DNA of 64,000 bases from an uncultured Clostridia bacterium (GTDB lineage: Bacteria; Bacillota; Clostridia; TANB77; CAG-508). Below the pieces are notes generated by a model. The model did not search any database. It saw only the letters and a program-made list of their open reading frames with translations, and had not been told where the DNA came from. Positions 35,153 to 43,615 of the stretch are shown here, in pieces. A program made the translations under genes and the position numbers. The stretch's first letter is position 1, and each line of letters starts with the position of its first letter. The stretch spans positions 62,001 through 126,000 of the forward strand of contig CANPVP010000004.1 in NCBI GenBank assembly GCA_947581825.1, written 5' to 3'.

Positions 35153-37387
35153 ATGGATTTTAAAGAATGGAATAATTTTAATAAAGGGAACTGGTCAAAG
35201 GAAATAAATGTAAGAGATTTTATTCAAAAAAATTATACTCCTTACACTGGCGATGACTCTTTCCTAAGTGGTATTTCTGAAAAGACATCAAAACTTTGGA
35301 ATAAAGTTTTAGATCTTTATAAAAAAGAAAAGGAAAATAATGGAGTTTTAGCTGTTGATAATGAAACAATTTCTACTATATCTAGCCATGATGCTGGATA
35401 TATTGATAAAGATTTAGAAGAAATTGTTGGACTTCAAACAGATGCACCTTTAAAAAGAGCAATCATGCCTTTTGGTGGTATCAAAATTGTAAAAAAATCT
35501 TGTCAAGCATATGGAAAAGATACTACTCCAGAAATAGATTATATTTTTAATAATATTCGTAGAACTCATAATGATGGCGTCTTTAGTGTATACACTAAAG
35601 ACATCCGTGCAGCTAGATCATCACATCTAATAACTGGTCTACCTGATGGTTATGGTAGAGGACGTATAATAGGTGATTATAGAAGAGTTGCTTTATATGG
35701 TATCGATGAATTAATCGAACATAAAAAAACTGCATTAGAATCATTAAGTATGAACAGCTTTTCTGAGGAAATAATAAGAAAAAGAGAAGAAATGCATGAT
35801 CAAATTTTAGCTTTAGAAGAATTAAAAGTTATGGCTTCTAAATATGGTATCGATATTTCTAGACCTGCAGGAACTGCAAAAGAAGCAGTTCAATGGACTT
35901 ATTTTGCATATTTAGGTGCAATCAAAGAACAAAATGGTGCTGCTATGAGTTTAGGTAGAGTTTCTACTTTCTTAGATATATATTTTGAAAGAGATTTGAA
36001 AGCTGGCATTATAACAGAAGAACAAGCACAAGAAATTATGGATCATTTCATTATGAAATTAAGAATGGTTAGATTTTTAAGAACTCCTGAATATGATGAA
36101 CTATTCAGCGGTGACCCTGTATGGGTTACAGAGTCTTTAGGTGGTATGGGAGTTGATGGAAGAACTTTAGTTACTAAAAATACTTTCAGAACACTTCATA
36201 CTCTTACAACTTTAGGACCTGCTCCTGAACCAAATATGACTATACTTTGGTCAAGATATCTACCTGAAAATTTCAAAAAATTTGCTACTTCCCTATCTAT
36301 TAAAACTTCATCAATACAATATGAAAATGATGATTTAATGAGAACTTACTGGGGAGATGATTATGGAATTGCTTGTTGTGTTTCAGCAATGCGAATTGGT
36401 AAACAAATGCAATTTTTCGGAGCAAGATGTAATTTAGCAAAAACTTTGCTTTACTCAATAAACGGTGGTAAAGATGAAATATCAGGAAAACAAATAACTC
36501 AAAAATTTGAACCTATAACTTCTGAATATTTAAATTATGATGAAGTAATGGAAAAATTTGATATAATGATGAACTATGTTTCTAGAATATATATTAAGGC
36601 ATTAAATGCTATTCATTATATGCATGATAAATATAATTACGAAAAATTAGAAATGGCTCTACATGATGATGAAATCTTTAGAACTATGGCAACAGGAATC
36701 GCTGGTCTTTCTGTTGTTGCAGATTCCCTTTCTGCAATTAAGTATGCTAAAGTAAAAACTATTCGTAACGAAAATGGACTAGTTGTCGATTACGAAATTG
36801 AAGGAGATTTCCCTAAATACGGAAATGATGATGATAGAGTTGATGACATAGCAGTAGATGTTGTAAAAAGATTCCTTGGAAAATTAAAGAATCACACAAC
36901 ATATAGAAATTCAAAAACAACTATGTCTATATTAACAATTACTTCTAATGTTGTTTATGGTAAGCATACTGGAAATACTCCAGACGGAAGAAAAGCTGGT
37001 GAGCCTTTCGGTCCTGGTGCTAACCCTATGCATGGTAGAGATAAAAATGGAGCTTTAGCTGTAATGAATTCTGTTGCAAAATTACCTTACTCATATGCAG
37101 AAGACGGAATTTCATATACATTCTCAATAACTCCTAAAGCTCTTGGAAAAGATGAAAATTCAAGAATAAATAATTTAATAACAATGCTAGATGGATATTT
37201 TATCCAAGAAGGTCATCATATCAATGTAAATGTTTTTGATAGAGCTCTTCTAGAAGATGCAATGGAACATCCAGAAAAATATCCTCAACTTACTATTCGT
37301 GTATCTGGTTATGCTGTAAACTTTACAAAACTAACTAGAGAACAACAATTAGATGTTATTAATAGAACTATTCACGAAAAAATTTAA
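35153..37387 (+). CDS. pflB: Formate acetyltransferase (pyruvate formate-lyase)
   Basis: [23 protein letters not shown] active-site CC; glycyl radical motif RVSGYAVNF. Confidence 0.98.
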   Translation: MDFKEWNNFNKGNWSKEINVRDFIQKNYTPYTGDDSFLSGISEKTSKLWNKVLDLYKKEKENNGVLAVDNETISTISSHDAGYIDKDLEEIVGLQTDAPLKRAIMPFGGIKIVKKSCQAYGKDTTPEIDYIFNNIRRTHNDGVFSVYTKDIRAARSSHLITGLPDGYGRGRIIGDYRRVALYGIDELIEHKKTALESLSMNSFSEEIIRKREEMHDQILALEELKVMASKYGIDISRPAGTAKEAVQWTYFAYLGAIKEQNGAAMSLGRVSTFLDIYFERDLKAGIITEEQAQEIMDHFIMKLRMVRFLRTPEYDELFSGDPVWVTESLGGMGVDGRTLVTKNTFRTLHTLTTLGPAPEPNMTILWSRYLPENFKKFATSLSIKTSSIQYENDDLMRTYWGDDYGIACCVSAMRIGKQMQFFGARCNLAKTLLYSINGGKDEISGKQITQKFEPITSEYLNYDEVMEKFDIMMNYVSRIYIKALNAIHYMHDKYNYEKLEMALHDDEIFRTMATGIAGLSVVADSLSAIKYAKVKTIRNENGLVVDYEIEGDFPKYGNDDDRVDDIAVDVVKRFLGKLKNHTTYRNSKTTMSILTITSNVVYGKHTGNTPDGRKAGEPFGPGANPMHGRDKNGALAVMNSVAKLPYSYAEDGISYTFSITPKALGKDENSRINNLITMLDGYFIQEGHHINVNVFDRALLEDAMEHPEKYPQLTIRVSGYAVNFTKLTREQQLDVINRTIHEKI

Positions 37388-37417
37388 AACCTTATAAATT
37401 ATCAATATATTAAATAT

Positions 37418-37439
37418 CAGGTGGCCAATTGGTCGCCTG
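37418..37439. repeat. GC-rich palindrome family 1, pflB-pflA intergenic
   Basis: CAGGTGGCCAATTGGTCGCCTG. Confidence 0.6.
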
Positions 37440-37469
37440 TATCTAAAAATTTAAAAAATAGGAGATTTT

Positions 37470-38192
37470 ATGGATAACAAAATTTTAGGAAATATACATT
37501 CTTTTGAAAGTTTTGGAACTGTTGATGGTCCAGGCGTGAGATTTGTAATATTTATGCAAGGGTGCTCCCTATCTTGTAAATATTGTCATAATAGGGACAC
37601 TTGGGAATTAAATCAAGGAACTAAGTATTCTGCAGATGAATTAATAGATACAATATTAAAATATAAAAATTATATTCTCCCAACTGGTGGTGTTACTGCT
37701 ACAGGCGGAGAGCCTCTACTTCAAGTTAAATTTTTAATTGAGCTTTTCTCAAAATTAAAAGCACTTGGAATTCATACTGCAATAGATACTTCTGGTATGT
37801 TTGATTTAACAGAAGATATAAAACATCTATTAAGTTTAACAGACCTAGTACTTTTGGATATAAAGCATATCGATGATGAAAAATGCAAAAAATTAGTCGG
37901 TCATTCTAATATTAAAGAATTGCAATTTGCAAAATATCTTAGTGACAATAATATTCATATATGGATTAGGCAAGTAATCATTCCTGGAATAACAGATGAT
38001 GAAGCTGATTTAAAAAAGCTAAAAGAATTTATATCAACACTAAAAACTGTTGAAAAAATCGAACTTTCTCCTTATCATAATATGGGCAAATATAAATGGA
38101 TTAATTTAGGTCTAAAATACGAATTAGAAAATGTTAGAACTGCTAACGATTCTGATATAGAACGTGCGAAAAAAATATTAGGAATGCTATAA
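37470..38192 (+). CDS. pflA: Pyruvate formate-lyase activating enzyme (radical SAM)
   Basis: FIMQGCSLSCKYCHNRDTW CxxxCxxC, TATGGEPLLQ. Confidence 0.98.
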   Translation: MDNKILGNIHSFESFGTVDGPGVRFVIFMQGCSLSCKYCHNRDTWELNQGTKYSADELIDTILKYKNYILPTGGVTATGGEPLLQVKFLIELFSKLKALGIHTAIDTSGMFDLTEDIKHLLSLTDLVLLDIKHIDDEKCKKLVGHSNIKELQFAKYLSDNNIHIWIRQVIIPGITDDEADLKKLKEFISTLKTVEKIELSPYHNMGKYKWINLGLKYELENVRTANDSDIERAKKILGML

Positions 38193-38219
38193 AAGGAAGC
38201 TATAAAATAGCTTCCTTTA
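38190..38219 (+). terminator. Terminator of pflA, overlapping the 3' end of the convergent patatin gene
   Basis: AAAGGAAGCTA-taaaa-TAGCTTCCTTTA. Confidence 0.6.
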
Positions 38220-39051
38220 TCTTATCCATATTTTCAATTGCAGTTTTATATCCAAATTTAAAACATAAATCCATTTTGCCTAAATCCAATAACCCTGTTC
38301 CATCAGTAGAAACTTTTAAAATATAATCACTAGAATTCAAATTTTTCTCAAATATTTTATCTCCCATAATGTCTACTGTTTTCATAATTATATCCATTAT
38401 ATTACTTTTTTTATTAATTTTGTCACTCTCAAAACTAATCGCAATTACTTTATCTGCTCCCTGCCTTCTTACTTCTTCAACTGGAATATTATCTAAAATA
38501 CCACCATCCATAAAAGCATATTTATCATATTCAAAAGGACAAAAAACAGCAGAAAAACTACTACTTGCTCTTACAGCTTTTCCAACTGAAATATTCGTTA
38601 TATACCTTTCATTTAGCTGTTCACCTAACAAACCATTTGTAAATACATACTCCTTTTCACTTATTAAATCTACTGTAGGTATAACAATTGGCATTTTTAT
38701 ATCTTCAATGTTTTTAATGCCTTTTTCCCCTGCTAATTTATCGCATACTTCTTCCAGCCTTTGATTTGACCTTAAACCTTTTATCCTTATTTCTTTATTT
38801 CTCATATAATTGGTTATTCCCATTATAATAGGACCACTATTAATAGTAGCAATTTCTTTTGCATGTTTTTTAAATAATGAATATATTTCATCAGGAGAAT
38901 ATCCCATTGCATATAAAGCTGAAACCATACTACCAGAGCTAGTTCCACCTATTACATCTATTTTTATATTATTTTCTTCAAAAGCCTTTAGAACTCCTGC
39001 ATGTGCTACTCCTCTAATTCCACCACCTGATAAAGCTAAACCTAAAGTCAC
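38200..39051 (-). CDS. Patatin-like phospholipase (RssA-like)
   Basis: LALSGGGIRGVAHAGVLKAFEE, GGTSSGS, DGGILDNIPVEEVRRQGAD. Confidence 0.95.
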   Translation of the reverse strand: MTLGLALSGGGIRGVAHAGVLKAFEENNIKIDVIGGTSSGSMVSALYAMGYSPDEIYSLFKKHAKEIATINSGPIIMGITNYMRNKEIRIKGLRSNQRLEEVCDKLAGEKGIKNIEDIKMPIVIPTVDLISEKEYVFTNGLLGEQLNERYITNISVGKAVRASSSFSAVFCPFEYDKYAFMDGGILDNIPVEEVRRQGADKVIAISFESDKINKKSNIMDIIMKTVDIMGDKIFEKNLNSSDYILKVSTDGTGLLDLGKMDLCFKFGYKTAIENMDKIKEAIL

Positions 39052-39149
39052 TTAACAACACCTCTTGATTATTTCTTTTCCTACCTATATTATTTCCAAT
39101 TAAAGGAAATCTATTCAGTAAGTAGATGTTGTTTATGTAATAAAAAATT

Positions 39150-39188
39150 AAAAAAAAAAAATGAATTCTCAAATTTAAGAATTCACCT
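39150..39188 (-). terminator. Terminator of the rpsF-ssb-rpsR operon
   Basis: Reverse strand TGAATTCTT-aaattt-GAGAATTCA followed by T12. Confidence 0.8.
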
Positions 39189-39200
39189 TTTTTATATTTA

Positions 39201-39485
39201 CTAATCGTTTGCTGAATATGGTAATATAGCAATATGTCTAGCTCTCTTAACAGCTAAAGTAATATCTCTTTGATGTTTTGCACAAGCTCCTGTTGCTCTT
39301 CTTGGTAAGATTTTTCCTTTTTCATTAATGAACTTTCTTAATTGTTCTGGATTTTTATAATCTAAAACAAAATTTTTGTCGCTACATAAAGCACAAACTT
39401 TTTTTCTCATTTTTCTGAATTTTGGATTATAATCTTCATCATTGTTTCTATTATTTCTTCTATTATTTTGCTTTTTGTCTGCCAT
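39201..39485 (-). CDS. rpsR: 30S ribosomal protein S18 (Zn-binding Cys form)
   Basis: [62 protein letters not shown]. Confidence 0.97.
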   Translation of the reverse strand: MADKKQNNRRNNRNNDEDYNPKFRKMRKKVCALCSDKNFVLDYKNPEQLRKFINEKGKILPRRATGACAKHQRDITLAVKRARHIAILPYSAND

Positions 39486-39513
39486 TGTTCTCCCCCATTT
39501 CTATTAATATTTC

Positions 39514-39942
39514 TTAGAATGGTAAATCGTCATCAGCTGTTGTTTCAAATTCTGATGAAGCACTATCTCCTGCAACACTACCAAAAGTATTTTCGAAAGT
39601 ATTTCCTCCTGCTTCTCCATCTCTTTTAGAATCTGCAAAATATGCTTCTTCAGCTACAACCTCTGTTGCATAATGTTTTTGACCATTTTCGTCATCCCAA
39701 TTTCTTGTTTGAATTCTTCCTATAACACCTACTTGTTGACCTTTTTTAAAGTATTTGCTACAGAATTCTCCTTGTTTACTCCAAGCAACCACATTTATAA
39801 AATCAGCTTGTCTCTCTTCTCCTTGCTTTGCAAATCTTCTATTTACTGCTAAAGTAAAACTTGCAACTAATGTATTATTAGTTTGAGTATATCTAACTTC
39901 TGGGTCTCTTGTTAGTCTTCCCATTAAAACTACTTTATTCAT
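39514..39942 (-). CDS. ssb: Single-stranded DNA-binding protein
   Basis: MNKVVLMGRLTRDPEVRYTQTNNTLVASFTLAVNR...DDDLPF tail. Confidence 0.97.
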   Translation of the reverse strand: MNKVVLMGRLTRDPEVRYTQTNNTLVASFTLAVNRRFAKQGEERQADFINVVAWSKQGEFCSKYFKKGQQVGVIGRIQTRNWDDENGQKHYATEVVAEEAYFADSKRDGEAGGNTFENTFGSVAGDSASSEFETTADDDLPF

Positions 39943-39988
39943 ATATTACCTCCTAAATTTTATAAATATAGTCCCTTTATTTTCTATT

Positions 39989-40273
39989 TTAGTCTTCTTT
40001 ACGAACAACTATAAATTTAATAATTTCATCAGTGATTCTATAATTTCTTTCTAGTTCTGCTACTAGAGTTGGTTTTGCTTCAAAGTTAAATAAAACATAA
40101 AAACCTTCTTGGAATTTTTTGATATCGTATGCTAATTTTCTTTTTCCCATTTCTTCAACTGACTCAACTTTTCCTTCATTATTAATTATATCGCTGAATT
40201 TTGTTATTAGGTTTTTAATACCTTCTTCTTCAACAACTGGACTAATAATGATAACACTTTCGTATTTATTCAT
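39989..40273 (-). CDS. rpsF: 30S ribosomal protein S6
   Basis: NKYESVIIISPVVEEEGI...GKRKLAYDIKKFQEGFYVLFNF. Confidence 0.96.
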   Translation of the reverse strand: MNKYESVIIISPVVEEEGIKNLITKFSDIINNEGKVESVEEMGKRKLAYDIKKFQEGFYVLFNFEAKPTLVAELERNYRITDEIIKFIVVRKED

Positions 40274-40348
40274 TATATTTCACCTCCTTATGGATATATA
40301 ACCCACACTTTTATGTGTGAGTAAGGAATTTTATTCCAAACTTGCATT

Positions 40349-40377
40349 ATTATAACACAGTCTTGCAGTATTTTCAA
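40349..40377 (-). promoter_or_regulatory. Sigma-A promoter of rpsF-ssb-rpsR
   Basis: Reverse strand TTGAAA - 17 nt - TATAAT. Confidence 0.7.
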
Positions 40378-40404
40378 GACTTAAACAAAAATAAATTAGT
40401 AAAA

Positions 40405-40429
40405 TTGTAGTGGTGACCAGCGGTCGCCC
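40405..40429. repeat. GC-rich palindrome family 1
   Basis: TTGTAGTGGTGACC-agc-GGTCGCCCA, abuts stop codon of the CaCA antiporter. Confidence 0.65.
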
Positions 40430-40435
40430 ATTCTA

Positions 40436-41398
40436 TTAAGTATTAAATAAAATTATCATATATGAAGCATACATAACTAAATAAGTAATACCATTTGTTC
40501 TACTCATCTTATTTTTAGGTGGTATCAATGGGAACAAAGCTAGAATTACTGTTGCTATAATCAAAATTAAAATTTCCATATTATATGCTACATTATATAT
40601 AATAGGACTTATTAAAGCAGATACTCCAACTATAAGTAACATATTGAAAATGTTTGAACCAATAATATTACCTATAGCAATATCACTATTTCCTTTAATA
40701 GCAGCTGTAACACTAGTAACTAATTCTGGTAAGCTCGTTCCTATAGCAAGAATAGTTAAGCTTATAATTTTTTCACTTATATTAAAATGTTGTGCAATAA
40801 TTACAGAATTATCAACTGTTAAATCTCCACCTATTTTTAATCCTATAATACCTAAAATAATGTATACAATATCTAATATTATATTTCTTTGTTGCTTATA
40901 CTCAATAATTTCTTCTTTATCTGCATCTTTGCTATCAAACTTTTCTCCTTTTATTCCCATAAAAATTGTATATCCAATAAACATTAAGAATAAAACAATT
41001 AAAGCAATAGATTCTTCTCTTGTTATACCAAAACCTGTATTGCATAATATCATAAATATAATTGTAAAACCTAAACACATTGGTATTTCAATTAATCTAG
41101 TTTCTCTTTGAAATCTCACTGACTTAATCACTGTAGACAAACCAAGTATCAATAATAAATTACAAATATTACTTCCAACCACATTTCCTATAGCCATATC
41201 TGCATACCCTTCCATTGCAGAAGTAATACTAACAAACAACTCTGGCATAGAAGTACCTATCGAAACAATAGTTAATCCAATAATTATCTCAGGAATATGA
41301 AATCTTTTAGCAACACTACTTGATCCCTCAACCAGGAAATCTGCACCCTTAATAAGTAATACAAATCCCAAAACAATTAAAAGTACTGATAAAATCAT
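40436..41398 (-). CDS. CaCA-family Na+/Ca2+ antiporter
   Basis: Duplicated motifs IVSIGTSMPELFVSITSAMEG...IGNVVGSNICNLLLI and LAIGTSLPELVTSVTAAIKGNSDIAIGNIIGSNIFNMLLI. Confidence 0.95.
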   Translation of the reverse strand: MILSVLLIVLGFVLLIKGADFLVEGSSSVAKRFHIPEIIIGLTIVSIGTSMPELFVSITSAMEGYADMAIGNVVGSNICNLLLILGLSTVIKSVRFQRETRLIEIPMCLGFTIIFMILCNTGFGITREESIALIVLFLMFIGYTIFMGIKGEKFDSKDADKEEIIEYKQQRNIILDIVYIILGIIGLKIGGDLTVDNSVIIAQHFNISEKIISLTILAIGTSLPELVTSVTAAIKGNSDIAIGNIIGSNIFNMLLIVGVSALISPIIYNVAYNMEILILIIATVILALFPLIPPKNKMSRTNGITYLVMYASYMIILFNT

Positions 41399-41526
41399 TT
41401 ATCATTCCCCTTCCTCACTATAAAAACATGTCTTTCAAGTTTATAATTATATAACATATTTTAAAATTTGGCAAGAAAATTTATTTTGACAAAAATTTGC
41501 ATTTATTAAGAAAATTTTCTATGTTT

Positions 41527-41832
41527 TTAATTATTTTCCTTACTATACTTTAGCTTTGTTGCCATCCCTCCTCTTATGTGTCTCTCTGCTTTATTCTCAT
41601 CTAAAACTTTTCTAACTTCCTTAGCAAGTATTGGATTGATCTTCAATAACCTCTCAGACACATCCTTATGCACTGTAGACTTAGAAATCCCAAATAGTTT
41701 TGCTGTTCCTCTCACTGTATCTTGTGTATCTATTATATGATGTGCTAATTCTATTGCACGTTCTTCTATTGATAACTTTCCTGCTAAAGCTCTGCTTGTT
41801 ACAGTTAGGTTATGCGTAATCATTCCTTTCAT
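41527..41832 (-). CDS. spoIIID: Sporulation transcriptional regulator SpoIIID
   Basis: DTVRGTAKLFGISKSTVHKDVSERLLKINPILAKEVRKVLDENKAERHIRGGMATKLKY; ORF-track start at 41850 is a TTG inside a hairpin, the first ATG (ATGAAAGGAATG) is at about 41832. Confidence 0.93.
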   Translation of the reverse strand: MKGMITHNLTVTSRALAGKLSIEERAIELAHHIIDTQDTVRGTAKLFGISKSTVHKDVSERLLKINPILAKEVRKVLDENKAERHIRGGMATKLKYSKENN

Positions 41833-41836
41833 ACAG

Positions 41837-41884
41837 CAACCCCCACACAAATACTTTTATTTAAATGTATTCATGTGAGGGTTG
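41837..41884 (-). promoter_or_regulatory. 18-bp stem-loop in the spoIIID leader sequestering a GGGGG Shine-Dalgarno
   Basis: Reverse strand CAACCCTCACATGAATAC-attTaaataaaa-GTATTTGTGTGGGGGTTG fully paired with three G-U pairs, 4 nt upstream of ATG. Confidence 0.7.
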
Positions 41885-41904
41885 TATTAGAACATTCTGA
41901 TTTT

Positions 41905-42819
41905 TTAATTTGATACATCATCCTTTTTCTTCAATTTTGCCACAAAAAAGCCTTCATACAATTCATCTGGGCACACACATAATGTACCTGCTATTTCTAC
42001 TGGCAACAAAGGAACTCCGTTAAATTTATTTAAATCAATTGGTAATATTTCTAGATTACCTTTTTTCATTATTTCTTTTACTACTTCTTCATTTTCCTCT
42101 TTCAAAATAGAACAAGTTGAATATATGATTTCTCCACCTTTTTTTATTATATTAGAAGCCTTTAATAATAAATCTTTTTGTGTTTTTATTGAACGCTGTA
42201 CTAACTCTTCTGTATAATACTTTTCTAAATTTTTATCATCTGCATTTATTGTTCCGCTTCCACTACAAGGAGCATCCAATAGTATTTTATCAAAGGAAAA
42301 CATATCACTTAATCGCCTTGCATCTTCTATCATCACATTAATACGCTCTGCACCTTGCTTAGTTAAATTATACTTTAACCTTTCTGCTCTTATCTTATTT
42401 TTTTCACAAGCAGTAATTAAAGCTTTGTTATTAGACAAACTAGCCATCTCAGTTGTTTTTCCTCCAGGTGCAGCTGCCATATCTAATATATTTTCACCTT
42501 CTTTTGGATCAACTATGATTGGCGGTATCATTGAAGACAAACTCTGTAAATAAATCTCTCCGCTATCATACATATCCATTTGTTTTATATCATTTTCTAT
42601 CTCATCTTCTATTATAATTGCTTCATTATACCAGGCTACTTTGCTATATTGTATTCCTTTATTTTTCAGCTTCTCTTCAGCTTCAAAAACACTACTTTTT
42701 ATATTATTAACTCTTAATGTTGTTTTTCGATTTTTAGAATAGCCTTCTAATATTTTTCTTCCTATATTTTCTCCATATTCTTCTAATATTTTCTGTTTTA
42801 AAAATTCTGGTATTCCCAA
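41905..42819 (-). CDS. RsmB/NOP2/RsmF-family rRNA cytosine-C5 methyltransferase
   Basis: NILDMAAAPGGKTTEMASL, FDKILLDAPCSGSGT, IIYSTCSILKEENEEVV. Confidence 0.95.
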   Translation of the reverse strand: MGIPEFLKQKILEEYGENIGRKILEGYSKNRKTTLRVNNIKSSVFEAEEKLKNKGIQYSKVAWYNEAIIIEDEIENDIKQMDMYDSGEIYLQSLSSMIPPIIVDPKEGENILDMAAAPGGKTTEMASLSNNKALITACEKNKIRAERLKYNLTKQGAERINVMIEDARRLSDMFSFDKILLDAPCSGSGTINADDKNLEKYYTEELVQRSIKTQKDLLLKASNIIKKGGEIIYSTCSILKEENEEVVKEIMKKGNLEILPIDLNKFNGVPLLPVEIAGTLCVCPDELYEGFFVAKLKKKDDVSN

Positions 42820-42993
42820 CTTTTTTATTTCTCCTTAATTTATATCATACTTTTTTTATATCATATAGAAAAGATTCCTGCAACTCAAAACTTCCTAAAT
42901 TTTTAGATATTTCTTATAAAACAAACTGTTACTTTTTTCCATTTATGTATATTTTTATAAGTTATGGAAATACTAATTCTAGGTGGTGATATT

Positions 42994-43167
42994 ATGACTG
43001 GAAAAGAACTTTTATACATTGAAGATGCTTTAGGGCACGAAACTTTTATGAAATCATGCTGTCCTAAAACTTCTGCTCAATTAACAGATCCTGCTCTTTC
43101 TGCTTATGTAAAAGAATTAGAACAAAAGCACACAGAGCTATTTAACAAATTTTTTAATCTATTATAA
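42994..43167 (+). CDS. Small spore-coat-associated protein (CotF-like partner)
   Basis: MTGKELLYIEDALGHETFMKSCCPKTSAQLTDPALSAYVKELEQKHTELFNKFFNLL; RBS AGGTGGTGA. Confidence 0.7.
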   Translation: MTGKELLYIEDALGHETFMKSCCPKTSAQLTDPALSAYVKELEQKHTELFNKFFNLL

Positions 43168-43179
43168 AAGGAGGAAGGT

Positions 43180-43428
43180 ATGGAAGATAAAGATTTAATG
43201 GAAAAAGAATTGTTGATTATCAAAGGTGTTTGTGATTTATATCTTCATGGTACTATAGAATCAACAACGCAAGATGTGCATACTACTTTTAAAGATGCAC
43301 TAAATGAGTCATTAAATATTCAAAACAAAATATATAATTTAATGGCTGAAAAAGGTTGGTATAAAACTGAAAATGTTGAGCAAACAAAAATTGATACTGT
43401 AAAGCAAAAATTTGCATCAAAACAATAA
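43180..43428 (+). CDS. Spore coat protein, CotF family
   Basis: MEDKDLMEKELLIIKGVCDLYLHGTIESTTQDVHTTFKDALNESLNIQNKIYNLMAEKGWY; RBS AGGAGGA. Confidence 0.8.
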   Translation: MEDKDLMEKELLIIKGVCDLYLHGTIESTTQDVHTTFKDALNESLNIQNKIYNLMAEKGWYKTENVEQTKIDTVKQKFASKQ

Positions 43429-43448
43429 AACGCTAATATTCAAAAAAA

Positions 43449-43594
43449 ATCAATACAATATTTGATTTTTGTATAGCTGCGCAGCGACCAAACGAGGCTG
43501 TTTTCAGCCGAGTGCGATTGAAGCAACTTACAAACAGTTATTTTTTTCGTAAGTTGCGACAGCAAAGCTATAAAAAATTAAATATTGTATTGAT
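43449..43594. repeat. Structured inverted-repeat element (about 29-bp outer stem, three inner hairpins)
   Basis: ATCAATACAATATTTGATTTTTGTATAGCT ... AGCTATAAAAAATTAAATATTGTATTGAT; inner GCTGCGCAGC, GGCTG-tttt-CAGCC, GCAACTTAC...GTAAGTTGC. Confidence 0.8.
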
Positions 43595-43615
43595 TCATAA
43601 TTAATGTCACATTTT

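Noticed and set aside
39014-39232. 72-aa minus-strand ORF between rpsR and the patatin gene
   Set aside because: Overlaps the rpsR 3' end and patatin start, crosses a strong terminator, no recognisable domain.
40644-41111. 155-aa plus-strand ORF inside the CaCA antiporter gene
   Set aside because: Antisense of a well-recognised gene; hydrophobic by reverse complement only.
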